Assembly: GCF_030824455.1 (NCBI RefSeq)
Contig: NZ_JAVBXR010000106.1
Coordinates: 1-50,879, forward strand
Reading direction: 5' to 3'
Origin: Desulfobulbus sp.
GTDB lineage: Bacteria; Desulfobacterota; Desulfobulbia; Desulfobulbales; Desulfobulbaceae
DNA length: 50,879 nt
Positions within the stretch are counted from its first letter, which is position 1. Every line of letters starts with the position of its first letter. The position numbers and the translations under genes are program-made. Below the pieces are notes generated by a model. The model saw only the letters and a program-made list of their open reading frames with translations, was not told the DNA's origin and did not search any database. Shown here one piece after another: positions 33,336-40,554 of this stretch.

Positions 33336-35095
33336 GGGGTGCGCTCTCCAGCCGCCGCAGCCAGCAATCCGGCCAGACGTTCGGCGGCAAAACTGATTGA
33401 GGTGTCCTGGCTCAGGGCTATTTCATAATTGACCATGGCCTGTTCGTTGTCGCCCAACCGCTCCAGGTTCAGGGCCAGATTGGCGTAGTCGATGGCCGAG
33501 GCGGGATTAAGCTCGACCGCGCGGCGGAAATGCTCGACCGCGGCCGCGTATTGCCCGGTCTTGTAGCAGCAGACGCCCAGGGTGTTGTAGATGTCCGGCC
33601 GCTCCTCGTCGAAGCTCAACCCCTGCTTGAGGGCAACAATGGCCTCGTGGTATTGGCCAAGATCGCGCAGGCAGCAGCCCTGGTAGGAATAGAGGTAGGG
33701 CAGGTCCTCCGCATTGGGCTGCAAGCTCAGGGCCGCGTCAAAACAGCCCAGCGCCGCCTCGATCTCGCCCTGCTCATAGAGATTCTGACCGCGGTAAAAG
33801 TGGAGCGCATAGGACTTGGGCAGCAACTGCTGCATGACGGCCAGCTTGGCGTCCAGCGCGTCTCCGGTCAGCAGACTGGCGGCCAGTTTGGCGGCGAACA
33901 GGGCCGCATTGCCGCCCATGGCCCGCTCGCGGAAATGGGCCCCGGGAATGATGGTGTAGACCGCCGGAATCTGCAGCTGCGGATGGGTGGCGTCCACCAC
34001 CAAGGCTTCCAGGTTGATCCGCTGCAGGGCGGCCACGCAGTTGCGGACCTCCTCGTAGATGTCTGGATCCTTGAGATCAACCACCTGGTCAAGCCGGATG
34101 GTCCGACCGCTGTGGAGCACATGGGCCACCTCGTCCAGACTGAGCGGTTTGGGCAAACCGCTGGCCACATAGTTGGAGCCGCTGTTGAAATCGCCGGCCA
34201 GCTGGGCCACCTCGGTCAGGGCGCGGATCAGGGCCTTGTTGGCGTCGGGGGTGGTCCCGGCGGTGTAGACGATCTCGCTCTGCTCCGGGAAGGTGGTCGG
34301 GTCCCAGGCCAGGGCGCCGATGGTGGGGATGCCGGTGTCGAGCGAGAAATCGTTCAGCGCCACCTCAATGCCATTGGCGCGAAACTTGGCCAGCAACTCC
34401 CGGGCGACCGGATCGGTGATCGAATCCTGATCGATCTGCGGGGTTGCAAGCCGGTCGCGGGTGACTAGGGCGCAGACGTGCCGCTCGACCACCTCGCTGA
34501 TCCCCTGGATCACCGCCTCTTCATAGGTGTTGCCCGCCGAAGGGCCGTTGAACTCGTTGATGGCGTAGAACCAGGAAAAGGGCACGAGCAGCGGCGTGTT
34601 GTCGGACAGGCGCAGGGCCCAGGTCCATTGCAGGGGCAAATCGGCCAGCAACTGGCGGAGCATGGCCGGCGGCAGCGCACCGTCGTGGACCGAGGCGAGC
34701 AAAACCTCGATGTCCAGCACCGGGTGGCCCGCGGCCTCCATGGCGGCGTAATCGCCGCTGAGGAAGTTGTCCGCATTCTTGAGAAAGCTGAAGAAACTGA
34801 ATCGTTCGCCCAATTCCATGCAGGCGCTGGCCCGTGACTGCTCGGGCGTCGAGCCCTTGCCCATCTGTTTTTTATTGCCGATGATCCGCTGCGCGTCCTC
34901 GCCGCAGACGCTGAAATAGACCGGAATATCGAGCCGGCCGTTGTCAATCCGGCGGATTTCCTTGAGCACGTCCAGATTGATTGCTTTCAGCCGCTCCTGA
35001 AACCGGGCCACGGTTTCTTCGGGGGTGCAGGCTTTGTCTTGATCGTAGGTGTAGTTTTTCCGGCACGACTGCAGGGTGATGATTCTTTTGTTCAT
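33332..35095 (-). CDS. YcaO-domain protein with C-terminal TPR repeats
   Basis: The 587-residue protein has an N-terminal YcaO domain (about 1-410), the ATP-dependent amide-backbone-activating fold. Its ATP/Mg-binding helices are visible as ASACMELGERFSFF and EEAVIQGISEVVERH. A run of tetratricopeptide repeats follows (about 430-570): ALHFYRGQNLYEQGEIEAAL, LYSYQGCCLRDLGQYHEAI, IYNTLGVCCYKTGQYAAAV, DYANLALNLERLGDNEQAM. No precursor peptide, cyclodehydratase partner or TfuA gene is visible nearby, so a thiazole/oxazole product is unsupported. Partner-free YcaO proteins resemble E. coli YcaO, which is linked to RimO-dependent ribosomal protein modification. ATG at 35095 is chosen by fit; its ribosome site is weak. 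Confidence 0.9.
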   Translation of the reverse strand: MNKRIITLQSCRKNYTYDQDKACTPEETVARFQERLKAINLDVLKEIRRIDNGRLDIPVYFSVCGEDAQRIIGNKKQMGKGSTPEQSRASACMELGERFSFFSFLKNADNFLSGDYAAMEAAGHPVLDIEVLLASVHDGALPPAMLRQLLADLPLQWTWALRLSDNTPLLVPFSWFYAINEFNGPSAGNTYEEAVIQGISEVVERHVCALVTRDRLATPQIDQDSITDPVARELLAKFRANGIEVALNDFSLDTGIPTIGALAWDPTTFPEQSEIVYTAGTTPDANKALIRALTEVAQLAGDFNSGSNYVASGLPKPLSLDEVAHVLHSGRTIRLDQVVDLKDPDIYEEVRNCVAALQRINLEALVVDATHPQLQIPAVYTIIPGAHFRERAMGGNAALFAAKLAASLLTGDALDAKLAVMQQLLPKSYALHFYRGQNLYEQGEIEAALGCFDAALSLQPNAEDLPYLYSYQGCCLRDLGQYHEAIVALKQGLSFDEERPDIYNTLGVCCYKTGQYAAAVEHFRRAVELNPASAIDYANLALNLERLGDNEQAMVNYEIALSQDTSISFAAERLAGLLAAAAGERTP

Positions 35096-35152
35096 GAACT
35101 TTTGGGTGAGTAGAGGATAAATCGGCCGGCGTTGTGCTGCATGCTGCAACGA

Positions 35153-35713
35153 TCAGCGCGGGCCTGGTTGGTTGTTGGACTGTTGCATGGTTGTTTGGGC
35201 GAGCTGTTCCGCGATTCGGTCGATTTTCCGCCGCCAGTTCGCTCCTTTGGGGATCAGAATGATCCGCCGCGCCTCAACCGAAGCGTGTTCCAGGCAAATC
35301 TCCAGCCGGTCGTCGGGAGTCAGGGAACCCAGCCGATCCGGCCATTCAACAACAGTCACGCTGGGTTGCTCGAGATACTCAAGGACGCCCGCCGCCTCGA
35401 CGTCGTCCTCGTCGGCCAGCCGGTACAGATCCATGTGCACCATCGGCAAACGGCCCCGGTATTCATGCACCAAGGCAAAGGAGGGGCTGGCCACGTACTG
35501 GTCGTCGCCGACCCCGAGGGCCCGCGCCAGGTGTTGGGTCAGGGTGGTTTTGCCTGCGCCCAGGTCGCCCTGCAACAGCACCAGGTCGCCGGGCGCAAGC
35601 ACCCCAGCCAAGGCTTCGGCCAAGGGCGCCAGGGCCTCGGGCGTAGGGCAGACCACTGTCAGCGATCCGTCGGCTTCCTGGGTCCATGTCCCTTGCTGCG
35701 CGTCTGTGGTCAT
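35153..35713 (-). CDS. tsaE: tRNA threonylcarbamoyladenosine biosynthesis ATPase TsaE
   Basis: TsaE supports TsaB-TsaC-TsaD in making t6A37 of ANN-decoding tRNAs. The 186-residue P-loop ATPase has Walker A LLQGDLGAGKTTLTQHLARA, the segment VASPSFALVHEYRG, HMDLYRL, and Walker-B-like TVVEWPDRLG. ATG at 35713 is directly preceded by tandem AACAGAGGC units that provide a purine-rich ribosome site. It is encoded between rlmH and the ycaO/TPR gene on the minus strand, in keeping with a translation-related cluster. Confidence 0.94.
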   Translation of the reverse strand: MTTDAQQGTWTQEADGSLTVVCPTPEALAPLAEALAGVLAPGDLVLLQGDLGAGKTTLTQHLARALGVGDDQYVASPSFALVHEYRGRLPMVHMDLYRLADEDDVEAAGVLEYLEQPSVTVVEWPDRLGSLTPDDRLEICLEHASVEARRIILIPKGANWRRKIDRIAEQLAQTTMQQSNNQPGPR

Positions 35714-35747
35714 CCGTTGCCTCTGTTGCCTCTGTTGCCTCTGTTGC
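35714..35747 (-). repeat. 9-bp tandem repeat forming the tsaE ribosome-binding region
   Basis: On the minus strand three perfect GCAACAGAG units (35721-35747), followed by a partial GCAACGG, run straight into the tsaE ATG. Each unit junction creates AGAGGC, a Shine-Dalgarno-like hexamer. Only the last copy lies at usable spacing. Unit number could vary by slippage. Confidence 0.75.
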
Positions 35748-35877
35748 GGGGGGCGCACGGCGTGCCCGTTGGCCCATCAGTAACACAGGACGCGTAAATT
35801 ATGAAGTCGGAATTACGCTGGCGGATGTTCAGGCGGGCAGGCAAGGAACCGGGGAATGTTCGGCGCCGGGCAAACGT

Positions 35878-36345
35878 CTATTTGTGGTATTTATGGCCGG
35901 CCTTGATGGTCCAGGCCCGGTACAACTGCTCAAGCAGGATCAGCCGGGTCATTTCATGGGTGAAGGTCAAACGGGAGAGGGCAAGGGTGACCTGCGCCTG
36001 ATCCAGCACCGAGCGGTGCAGCCCCAGGTGGCCGCCAATGAGAAAGCAGACCGTGCCCAGGCCCTGGTCTTCCCACTGGGTCAGCATTGCCGCCAACTCA
36101 AAGGAATCCGGGGTTTTGCCGCCGGGATCCAGGGCAACCCGGAGGTTGGCCGCAGCCGCCTGCTCCAGCAGCAGGCCGGCCTCGATGGTTTTGATCACCT
36201 CGTCCGGGTCCTTGCGGCTGTGGCGCTCGCGCAGCACCGGCAACTCGACCGCGGCAAACCGACTGAGCCGGCCGGCGTAGTCGCGGATGCCGGCGTCAAG
36301 ATAGGCTTCCTTGGTCTTGCCGAGGAAGGGAATCAGGATTTTCAT
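35878..36345 (-). CDS. rlmH: 23S rRNA (pseudouridine-1915-N3)-methyltransferase RlmH
   Basis: RlmH is a SPOUT-class methyltransferase acting on assembled 70S ribosomes. The 155-residue length is standard. Typical features are MKILIPFLGKTKE at the start, the ALDPGGK segment, FLIGGHLGL (SAM-binding knot) and LALSRLTFTHEMTRLILLEQLYRAWTI at the end. Its ATG overlaps the stop of the YkgJ-family gene by four bases. It is separated from tsaE by about 165 bases with no recognisable gene. Confidence 0.96.
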   Translation of the reverse strand: MKILIPFLGKTKEAYLDAGIRDYAGRLSRFAAVELPVLRERHSRKDPDEVIKTIEAGLLLEQAAAANLRVALDPGGKTPDSFELAAMLTQWEDQGLGTVCFLIGGHLGLHRSVLDQAQVTLALSRLTFTHEMTRLILLEQLYRAWTIKAGHKYHK

Positions 36346-36776
36346 CCGCCAAATTTGCCGGCTGCGCCCTGTTCAAGCAGCGCCTTGAAAATACGGCAGA
36401 ACTCGTCGTAATTCAGTCCTTTCTTGAATCCTGGGCAGGACTCGGTGATGGTGCGGTAGTTGTTTTCGTCGGCCAGCATGCTGGGATGCAACGGCCACTG
36501 CCGGCAGCGCCAGGGACGGCCCTCGTGGACGGTGCAGCCGATTTCCGCATCAAAAAAGATGCAGTGCCCGTCGCGGACCTGCATCTGCACCACCGAACCG
36601 GTGACCCGCCAGTAGCGCGTGCTGGTTTCCTCGCGGCTGAGGCCCAGGGCCTTGATCATCCGTTCCTGATCGCGTTCGTCCAGGGAAACGGTGGTCTCTC
36701 CGTGGCAGCAAAAGCCGCAACGGGCGCATTGGTAGATGTCGGATACCTGGCAAGAAGGAGTTGTGTCGTTGTTCAT
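36342..36776 (-). CDS. YkgJ-family zinc/iron-chelating cysteine cluster protein
   Basis: The 144-residue protein has the CxxCxxCC motif (CARCGFCCHGE) near residue 18, a middle Cys in GHCIFFDAEIGCTVHEGRPWRCRQWP, and a last Cys in ESCPGF. This is the metal-binding set of the YkgJ/CxxCxxCC family (Pfam UPF0153). The bound metal and the role are unknown. ATG at 36776 begins immediately before the family core; upstream in-frame sequence overlaps algH and is not conserved-looking. It is translationally coupled to rlmH. Confidence 0.9.
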   Translation of the reverse strand: MNNDTTPSCQVSDIYQCARCGFCCHGETTVSLDERDQERMIKALGLSREETSTRYWRVTGSVVQMQVRDGHCIFFDAEIGCTVHEGRPWRCRQWPLHPSMLADENNYRTITESCPGFKKGLNYDEFCRIFKALLEQGAAGKFGG

Positions 36777-36847
36777 GGCAAAAAAAATCGCCGGTCCACT
36801 CGGGCCGACGCTGTCTCTCTTAAGGAAAAGGGAATAGGGATCGACGA

Positions 36848-37399
36848 TCAGGCGTAGCCGATGACGTCGCCGAAGGTGGAAATGTCTATGCCAAAGGTCT
36901 GGGCCGCTTTTTTCCATTTTTGATCGTCCGGGGTGTGGAAGAGCACCTCCAAGTCCGCCGGGACGGTCAGCCAGCTGTTGTCCACCAGTTCGCCCTCCAA
37001 TTGGCCCGCGCCCCAACCGGCGTAGCCCAGCATGAAGAGAAAATGCTTGGGGCCCTGCCCCAGGGAAATGTCTTCAAGCAGGCGGGAATCGCGGCTCAGA
37101 TAGACGCCGGGCTTCACTTCCACCGAATAGCGGTCCGGGGTTTCGGTGGAGTAGAGAATGAAACCGGCGTCGGTTTCCACCGGTCCGCCCATGTACACCG
37201 GTGGGATGGGGCCGTCGGGAATGGTCAGATTCGAGCCGTGAAAGACGTCCAGCAGGGTGATTTCCGGATTGGGGTTGTTGATCACCAGCCCCATGGCCCC
37301 TTCCTCATTGTGCGCGCAGAGATAGATCACCTGCTCCTGAAATCGGGGATCAGGCATCTGCGGGGTGGAAATGAGAAAATGTCCTGCCAGACTGTCCAT
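36848..37399 (-). CDS. AlgH/UPF0301 family protein
   Basis: The 183-residue protein has the UPF0301 hallmarks: LAGHFLISTPQMPDPRFQ at the N-terminus, IYLCAHNEEGAMGLVINNP, VYMGGPVETDAGFILY, and FMLGYAGWGAGQLEGEL. In Pseudomonas the homologue AlgH affects alginate regulation; its molecular role is not fixed. ATG at 37399 has AGGAACGATT upstream; ATG at 37432 is possible. It is the first gene of the minus-strand run algH-ykgJ-rlmH-tsaE-ycaO-waaF-gmhB. Confidence 0.92.
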   Translation of the reverse strand: MDSLAGHFLISTPQMPDPRFQEQVIYLCAHNEEGAMGLVINNPNPEITLLDVFHGSNLTIPDGPIPPVYMGGPVETDAGFILYSTETPDRYSVEVKPGVYLSRDSRLLEDISLGQGPKHFLFMLGYAGWGAGQLEGELVDNSWLTVPADLEVLFHTPDDQKWKKAAQTFGIDISTFGDVIGYA

Positions 37400-37586
37400 A
37401 ATCGTTCCTGTGCGGTTGTCTTCTGCTTTCATGCTATCATCAGCGAACAATCTGGGTCAAGCCGGTTTTTCCGCCGGCGCGGCAACCCGGCAAAACCAAT
37501 GGAGTTGCCGCTTTGTTGCCTCTCAGGTACAGTTTAATCGCATCCCCCGGAACAAGCAACCGCTATCAAGGAAATCAAGGAAGCAT

Positions 37587-37772
37587 ATGAGCAAACACGC
37601 ACCGCCGCAGTCGCACGCGGACAAACTCAAGAAAGCACTGGTATGGATGACGGAGGCCCTGCAGGAACAGCCTCAAAAAAAACGGCAGACTGTTTTGCAG
37701 GAAGCGGAACTGCGCTTTGATCTCACCCCGCTGGAGTGCCAATTTTTAGACAAACATTTCAGCGACTGCTGA
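37587..37772 (+). CDS. Small helical protein of unknown function
   Basis: The 61-residue protein starts MSKHAPPQSHADKLKKAL and has two amphipathic helices (KALVWMTEALQEQ and KKRQTVLQEAELRFDL), ending LECQFLDKHFSDC. ATG at 37587 follows CAAGGAAGC at good spacing, better than any other in-frame start. It lies alone between the divergent algH gene and the convergent zraS-like gene. I recognise no family; size, ribosome site and amphipathic pattern support a real gene. Confidence 0.65.
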   Translation: MSKHAPPQSHADKLKKALVWMTEALQEQPQKKRQTVLQEAELRFDLTPLECQFLDKHFSDC

Positions 37773-37811
37773 AGTTCGAAGCCCCCGCAGCCGCGCCGGC
37801 CGCGACCGGTC

Positions 37812-39680
37812 TCAGACGGGAGGGAGGGGAGCGGCCGGCAGTTGGATGATCACGGTCGCGCCCTGGCCGAGCTCGCTTTCCATCTCGATGGAGCCGCCGT
37901 GATCGGCAATGATCTTCTGGGAGATTGCCAGGCCAATGCCGGTGCCGCCCTGCTTGGTGGTGAAATAGGGGTAAAAGACCTGGGGCAGCAGGTCGGCCTC
38001 AATGCCCTGGCCGGTGTCGCTGATGCGCAGTTCCACCGTGCGCCCTTCCGCGCGGGCGGAGAGAGCGACCGTCAGCTTTCCGCCCTGCTCCATGGCCTGA
38101 ATGGCGTTGAGCAGCACATTCATCACCACCTGCTGCAAGCGGTCGACGTCGCCGAGCACCGAGGGCAAATCCGGCTGCGCCTCCAGCACGGTGGCAATGC
38201 CGTTCTCCGCCGCCTCCGCCCGGATCAGATCCAGGCTGCGCGTCAGCAGACGCCCCAGGTCAACCCGGCCCAGATGCAGGGCCGAAGGCCGGGTAAAGCT
38301 GAGCATTTCGGTGATGGTCCGGTTCATCCGCTCGGTTTCCTGGATCAGCAAATCCGCAGTGTCCTGCTCCCTGCTGCCCGCCGGAAATTTGTTTTTCAGC
38401 AGCAAGGCCAATCCTTTGATCGAACTCAAGGGGTTGCGCACCTCATGGGCGACCCCGCCCGCCATCCGGCCCACTGCGGCCAGCCGTTCGTTTTCCCGCA
38501 TCCGTTGTTCCAACGACCGGATCTCGGTCACATCTGAGATCAGCAGCACCCGGCCCATAAACTGCTGCTCGCTGTCGGTGATGGTCAAGGGATGACAGAG
38601 CAGTTCGCACCGGCGGGCGCCAACGGTGAGACGCACGCTGCTCTCCCGGGGCGCGGCGGCTGGTTCGTCGTCGGGTTGGTCGCTGGGTTGAAAAAAAGCG
38701 GCAAGCGGTTCGGGCAAAACCTCCGTCGGTCTTTTGCCGGCGGCCGCGCTTCTGCTCAGCCCCAGCAGGTCGGCAATGGCCTGATTCCAGGTGGTGATTC
38801 TGCCGGCGGCATCGGTAGCGATGACGCCAACCGGCAGTTTGGCGATCAAAAGCGAGGTGTAGGCCTGGATGTCTTCAATGGTTTTCTGGGAAATGCGAAA
38901 GCCCTGGACTGCGGACAGAGAAAACCAACCGCCCAGACCCACCAACAGCATGGCCAGCGACAGCATAAAAATCTGCATCCGCAAGCGGCCAAGGGTGCGG
39001 TCGAATTCTTTCATATCCAGCCCCACCACCACGAAATACTGTTCGCTGGTGGGAATGCCTTCGGGATAGAGCCTGAGCATCGGACGCCTTTCCTCATGCT
39101 CATGCAGAAAAAATCCTGGCTGCCCCTCGCGCAACGGCCGCATAGGCGTCGGCAGCGTCGGCATGATGGCCGGGAAGGCGGGCGAAAATTGCCGCACCGT
39201 CTCGAAAACCCGGCCATACTCCCGCAGCGCCTGGATGGAGTAGGCCATCTGCGGTTGCTCTTCGCTGGCCGTCTGGTTGCCTTTTTTTTCCGGCAGGGGT
39301 TCGTTTGCGCCGACGCGGGCGTGGTCGCTGTGGGCAATCACCTTGCCTTTGGCGTCGACCAGGGAGAGAAAACGCAGATCCGGGTCCTCGGACAGATGAT
39401 CAATCACCCGTTGCACATGAACGGTCCACGATTCGTTGTTCCAGTAGTCTTTGCGCAGGTCGTTGAGAAAGGAGGCCCGTGAGCCGGAGTGAATCACCCG
39501 CATCAGGGTCGAGGCCTTCTGCAGCATGGCGTTGGTCATCAGCCGCTCTTCCAGCCTGAGGTTGTGAAAGGCAAAGGTGACCACGATCATGATCAGCAGG
39601 CCGGCGGCCGCGGCCAACAGCCAGGGCGAGGAAAAGATGTAGGCCGGGCGGTTGAACTTTTTGAGCAATCGCATCTTCAT
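37812..39680 (-). CDS. zraS: Membrane sensor histidine kinase, ZraS-like
   Basis: The 622-residue kinase has one membrane helix near the N-terminus (LLAAAAGLLIMIVVTF) and a large periplasmic sensor domain (about 40-235) with LRFLSLVDAKGKVIAHSD. A second helix follows (MQIFMLSLAMLLVGLGGWFSL), then a PAS domain (LPVGVIATDAAGRITTWNQ), a HisKA domain with His412 in GGVAHEVRNP, and HATPase_c ending GTGIGLAI. The layout matches ZraS/HydH zinc- or envelope-stress sensors. It is divergent from a zraP-like gene, as in E. coli. No zraR regulator is adjacent. The start is uncertain: 39680 fits the membrane topology, 39674 and 39800 are alternatives. The zraS name is by analogy. Confidence 0.85.
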   Translation of the reverse strand: MKMRLLKKFNRPAYIFSSPWLLAAAAGLLIMIVVTFAFHNLRLEERLMTNAMLQKASTLMRVIHSGSRASFLNDLRKDYWNNESWTVHVQRVIDHLSEDPDLRFLSLVDAKGKVIAHSDHARVGANEPLPEKKGNQTASEEQPQMAYSIQALREYGRVFETVRQFSPAFPAIMPTLPTPMRPLREGQPGFFLHEHEERRPMLRLYPEGIPTSEQYFVVVGLDMKEFDRTLGRLRMQIFMLSLAMLLVGLGGWFSLSAVQGFRISQKTIEDIQAYTSLLIAKLPVGVIATDAAGRITTWNQAIADLLGLSRSAAAGKRPTEVLPEPLAAFFQPSDQPDDEPAAAPRESSVRLTVGARRCELLCHPLTITDSEQQFMGRVLLISDVTEIRSLEQRMRENERLAAVGRMAGGVAHEVRNPLSSIKGLALLLKNKFPAGSREQDTADLLIQETERMNRTITEMLSFTRPSALHLGRVDLGRLLTRSLDLIRAEAAENGIATVLEAQPDLPSVLGDVDRLQQVVMNVLLNAIQAMEQGGKLTVALSARAEGRTVELRISDTGQGIEADLLPQVFYPYFTTKQGGTGIGLAISQKIIADHGGSIEMESELGQGATVIIQLPAAPLPPV

Positions 39681-39997
39681 GCCGGGTTTGTCTGCAAGGA
39701 TCAAACCAGCGGGGTCAAACCAGGGCGTCTTCCGACCAGGGCCGCTCTTGTTGGTCGAACTTGATGCTTGCGAACAATCGTCTGGATACTTTTTACGCAT
39801 CAAAGCCGCCACACCTGGATAGGAAGGGAACAGACGCCGCTTGCTTTTCCCCGTGGGGGAGCGAAGAATTGCGGCCGTTAAAAAAATCACACGCCATTTC
39901 AGCACCTTAAAATAAAAAAATATTCTGGCACGGTTGTCGCTTAAGAACAGGCACAACAGGCAAACATCAATCGCATGTATCTCAGGAGCATGAAACC
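39681..39997. other. Divergent promoter region between zraS-like and zraP-like genes
   Basis: This interval of about 315 bases is AT-richer than the flanking genes, especially 39885-39960. It contains the sigma-54-type promoter at 39926-39941 pointing toward the zraP-like gene. I could not find an equally good promoter on the minus strand for the kinase. A longer reading frame for the kinase into this region is possible but lacks domain support. Confidence 0.55.
39926..39941 (+). promoter_or_regulatory. Sigma-54-type (-24/-12) promoter for the zraP-like gene
   Basis: TGGCACGGTTGTCGCT has the essential GG (39927-39928) and GC (39939-39940) exactly ten bases apart, with TGGCAC as a perfect -24 element and TCGC as an imperfect -12 element. 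It lies about 57 bases before the ATG, which fits a start site near 39952. In E. coli the zraP and zraSR promoters are also sigma-54 dependent and activated by ZraR. Confidence 0.7.
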
Positions 39998-40429
39998 ATG
40001 GAAACAACCAGCGCCAAGAAAAAAATAATGTTAGCGGCCATTCTGACCAGTGGTTTGACCCTGGCCATCAGCCAGGCGGCATTTGCCCAGCCCAACCAAG
40101 CGGCCGAACCGGGGCCCAAGGACAAACCGGCGGCGCATTCCGGTCAGCATCAGATGAACACGGAAATGCAGAAAGCCCGAGAGAAATTCCTCGCCGACAC
40201 CACGCCTATCCGCAAGGAAATGGCCGAAAAGAGCGCAGTGATGCGGGCCCTTATGCACGCCGGAACCCCAGACACGGCCAAAGCCTCGCAGGTTGCCGGC
40301 GAACTGTTTGAACTGCGAGAGAAACTGCGCCTCAAAGCCATGGAAGCCGGCATGCCGCTGCCCATGCTGCTGATGGGTATGGACAACGACGCTATGCCCT
40401 GCGGCAGCATGCACCACATGATGAAATGA
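39998..40429 (+). CDS. zraP: ZraP-like periplasmic zinc-binding/stress protein
   Basis: The 143-residue protein has a Sec signal peptide (KKKIMLAAILTSGLTLAI, cleavage near AFAQ at about 30). The mature part is helical: MQKAREKFLADTTPIRKEMAEK followed by LFELREKLRLKAMEAG. The tail is His/Met-rich (GSMHHMMK). This matches ZraP/Spy-type periplasmic chaperones that bind zinc and damp the ZraS sensor. ATG at 39998 has CAGGAG nine bases upstream. It is followed by a good rho-independent terminator and preceded by a sigma-54-type promoter, so it is a single-gene unit. Confidence 0.85.
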   Translation: METTSAKKKIMLAAILTSGLTLAISQAAFAQPNQAAEPGPKDKPAAHSGQHQMNTEMQKAREKFLADTTPIRKEMAEKSAVMRALMHAGTPDTAKASQVAGELFELREKLRLKAMEAGMPLPMLLMGMDNDAMPCGSMHHMMK

Positions 40430-40473
40430 TGAAATAACACAGCTGTACGAACACCCCTCCAACGCCCTCCTGT

Positions 40474-40517
40474 CGCCCCGGCGGTTCCCTCCCTCCTTTC
40501 CGTCGGGGCGTTTTTTT
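40474..40517 (+). terminator. Rho-independent terminator after the zraP-like gene
   Basis: CGCCCCG (40474-40480) pairs with CGGGGCG (40504-40510) and is followed by seven T (40511-40517). It lies 45 bases after the stop, with priA convergent beyond it. Confidence 0.8.
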
Positions 40518-40554
40518 CTCTCTTCCTTCCTGCGATTGCGGTTTCACTGACCGC

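Noticed and set aside
33332..35095. Thiopeptide/LAP (RiPP) biosynthesis cluster around YcaO
   Set aside because: No precursor peptide, E1-like partner, dehydrogenase or transporter is nearby.
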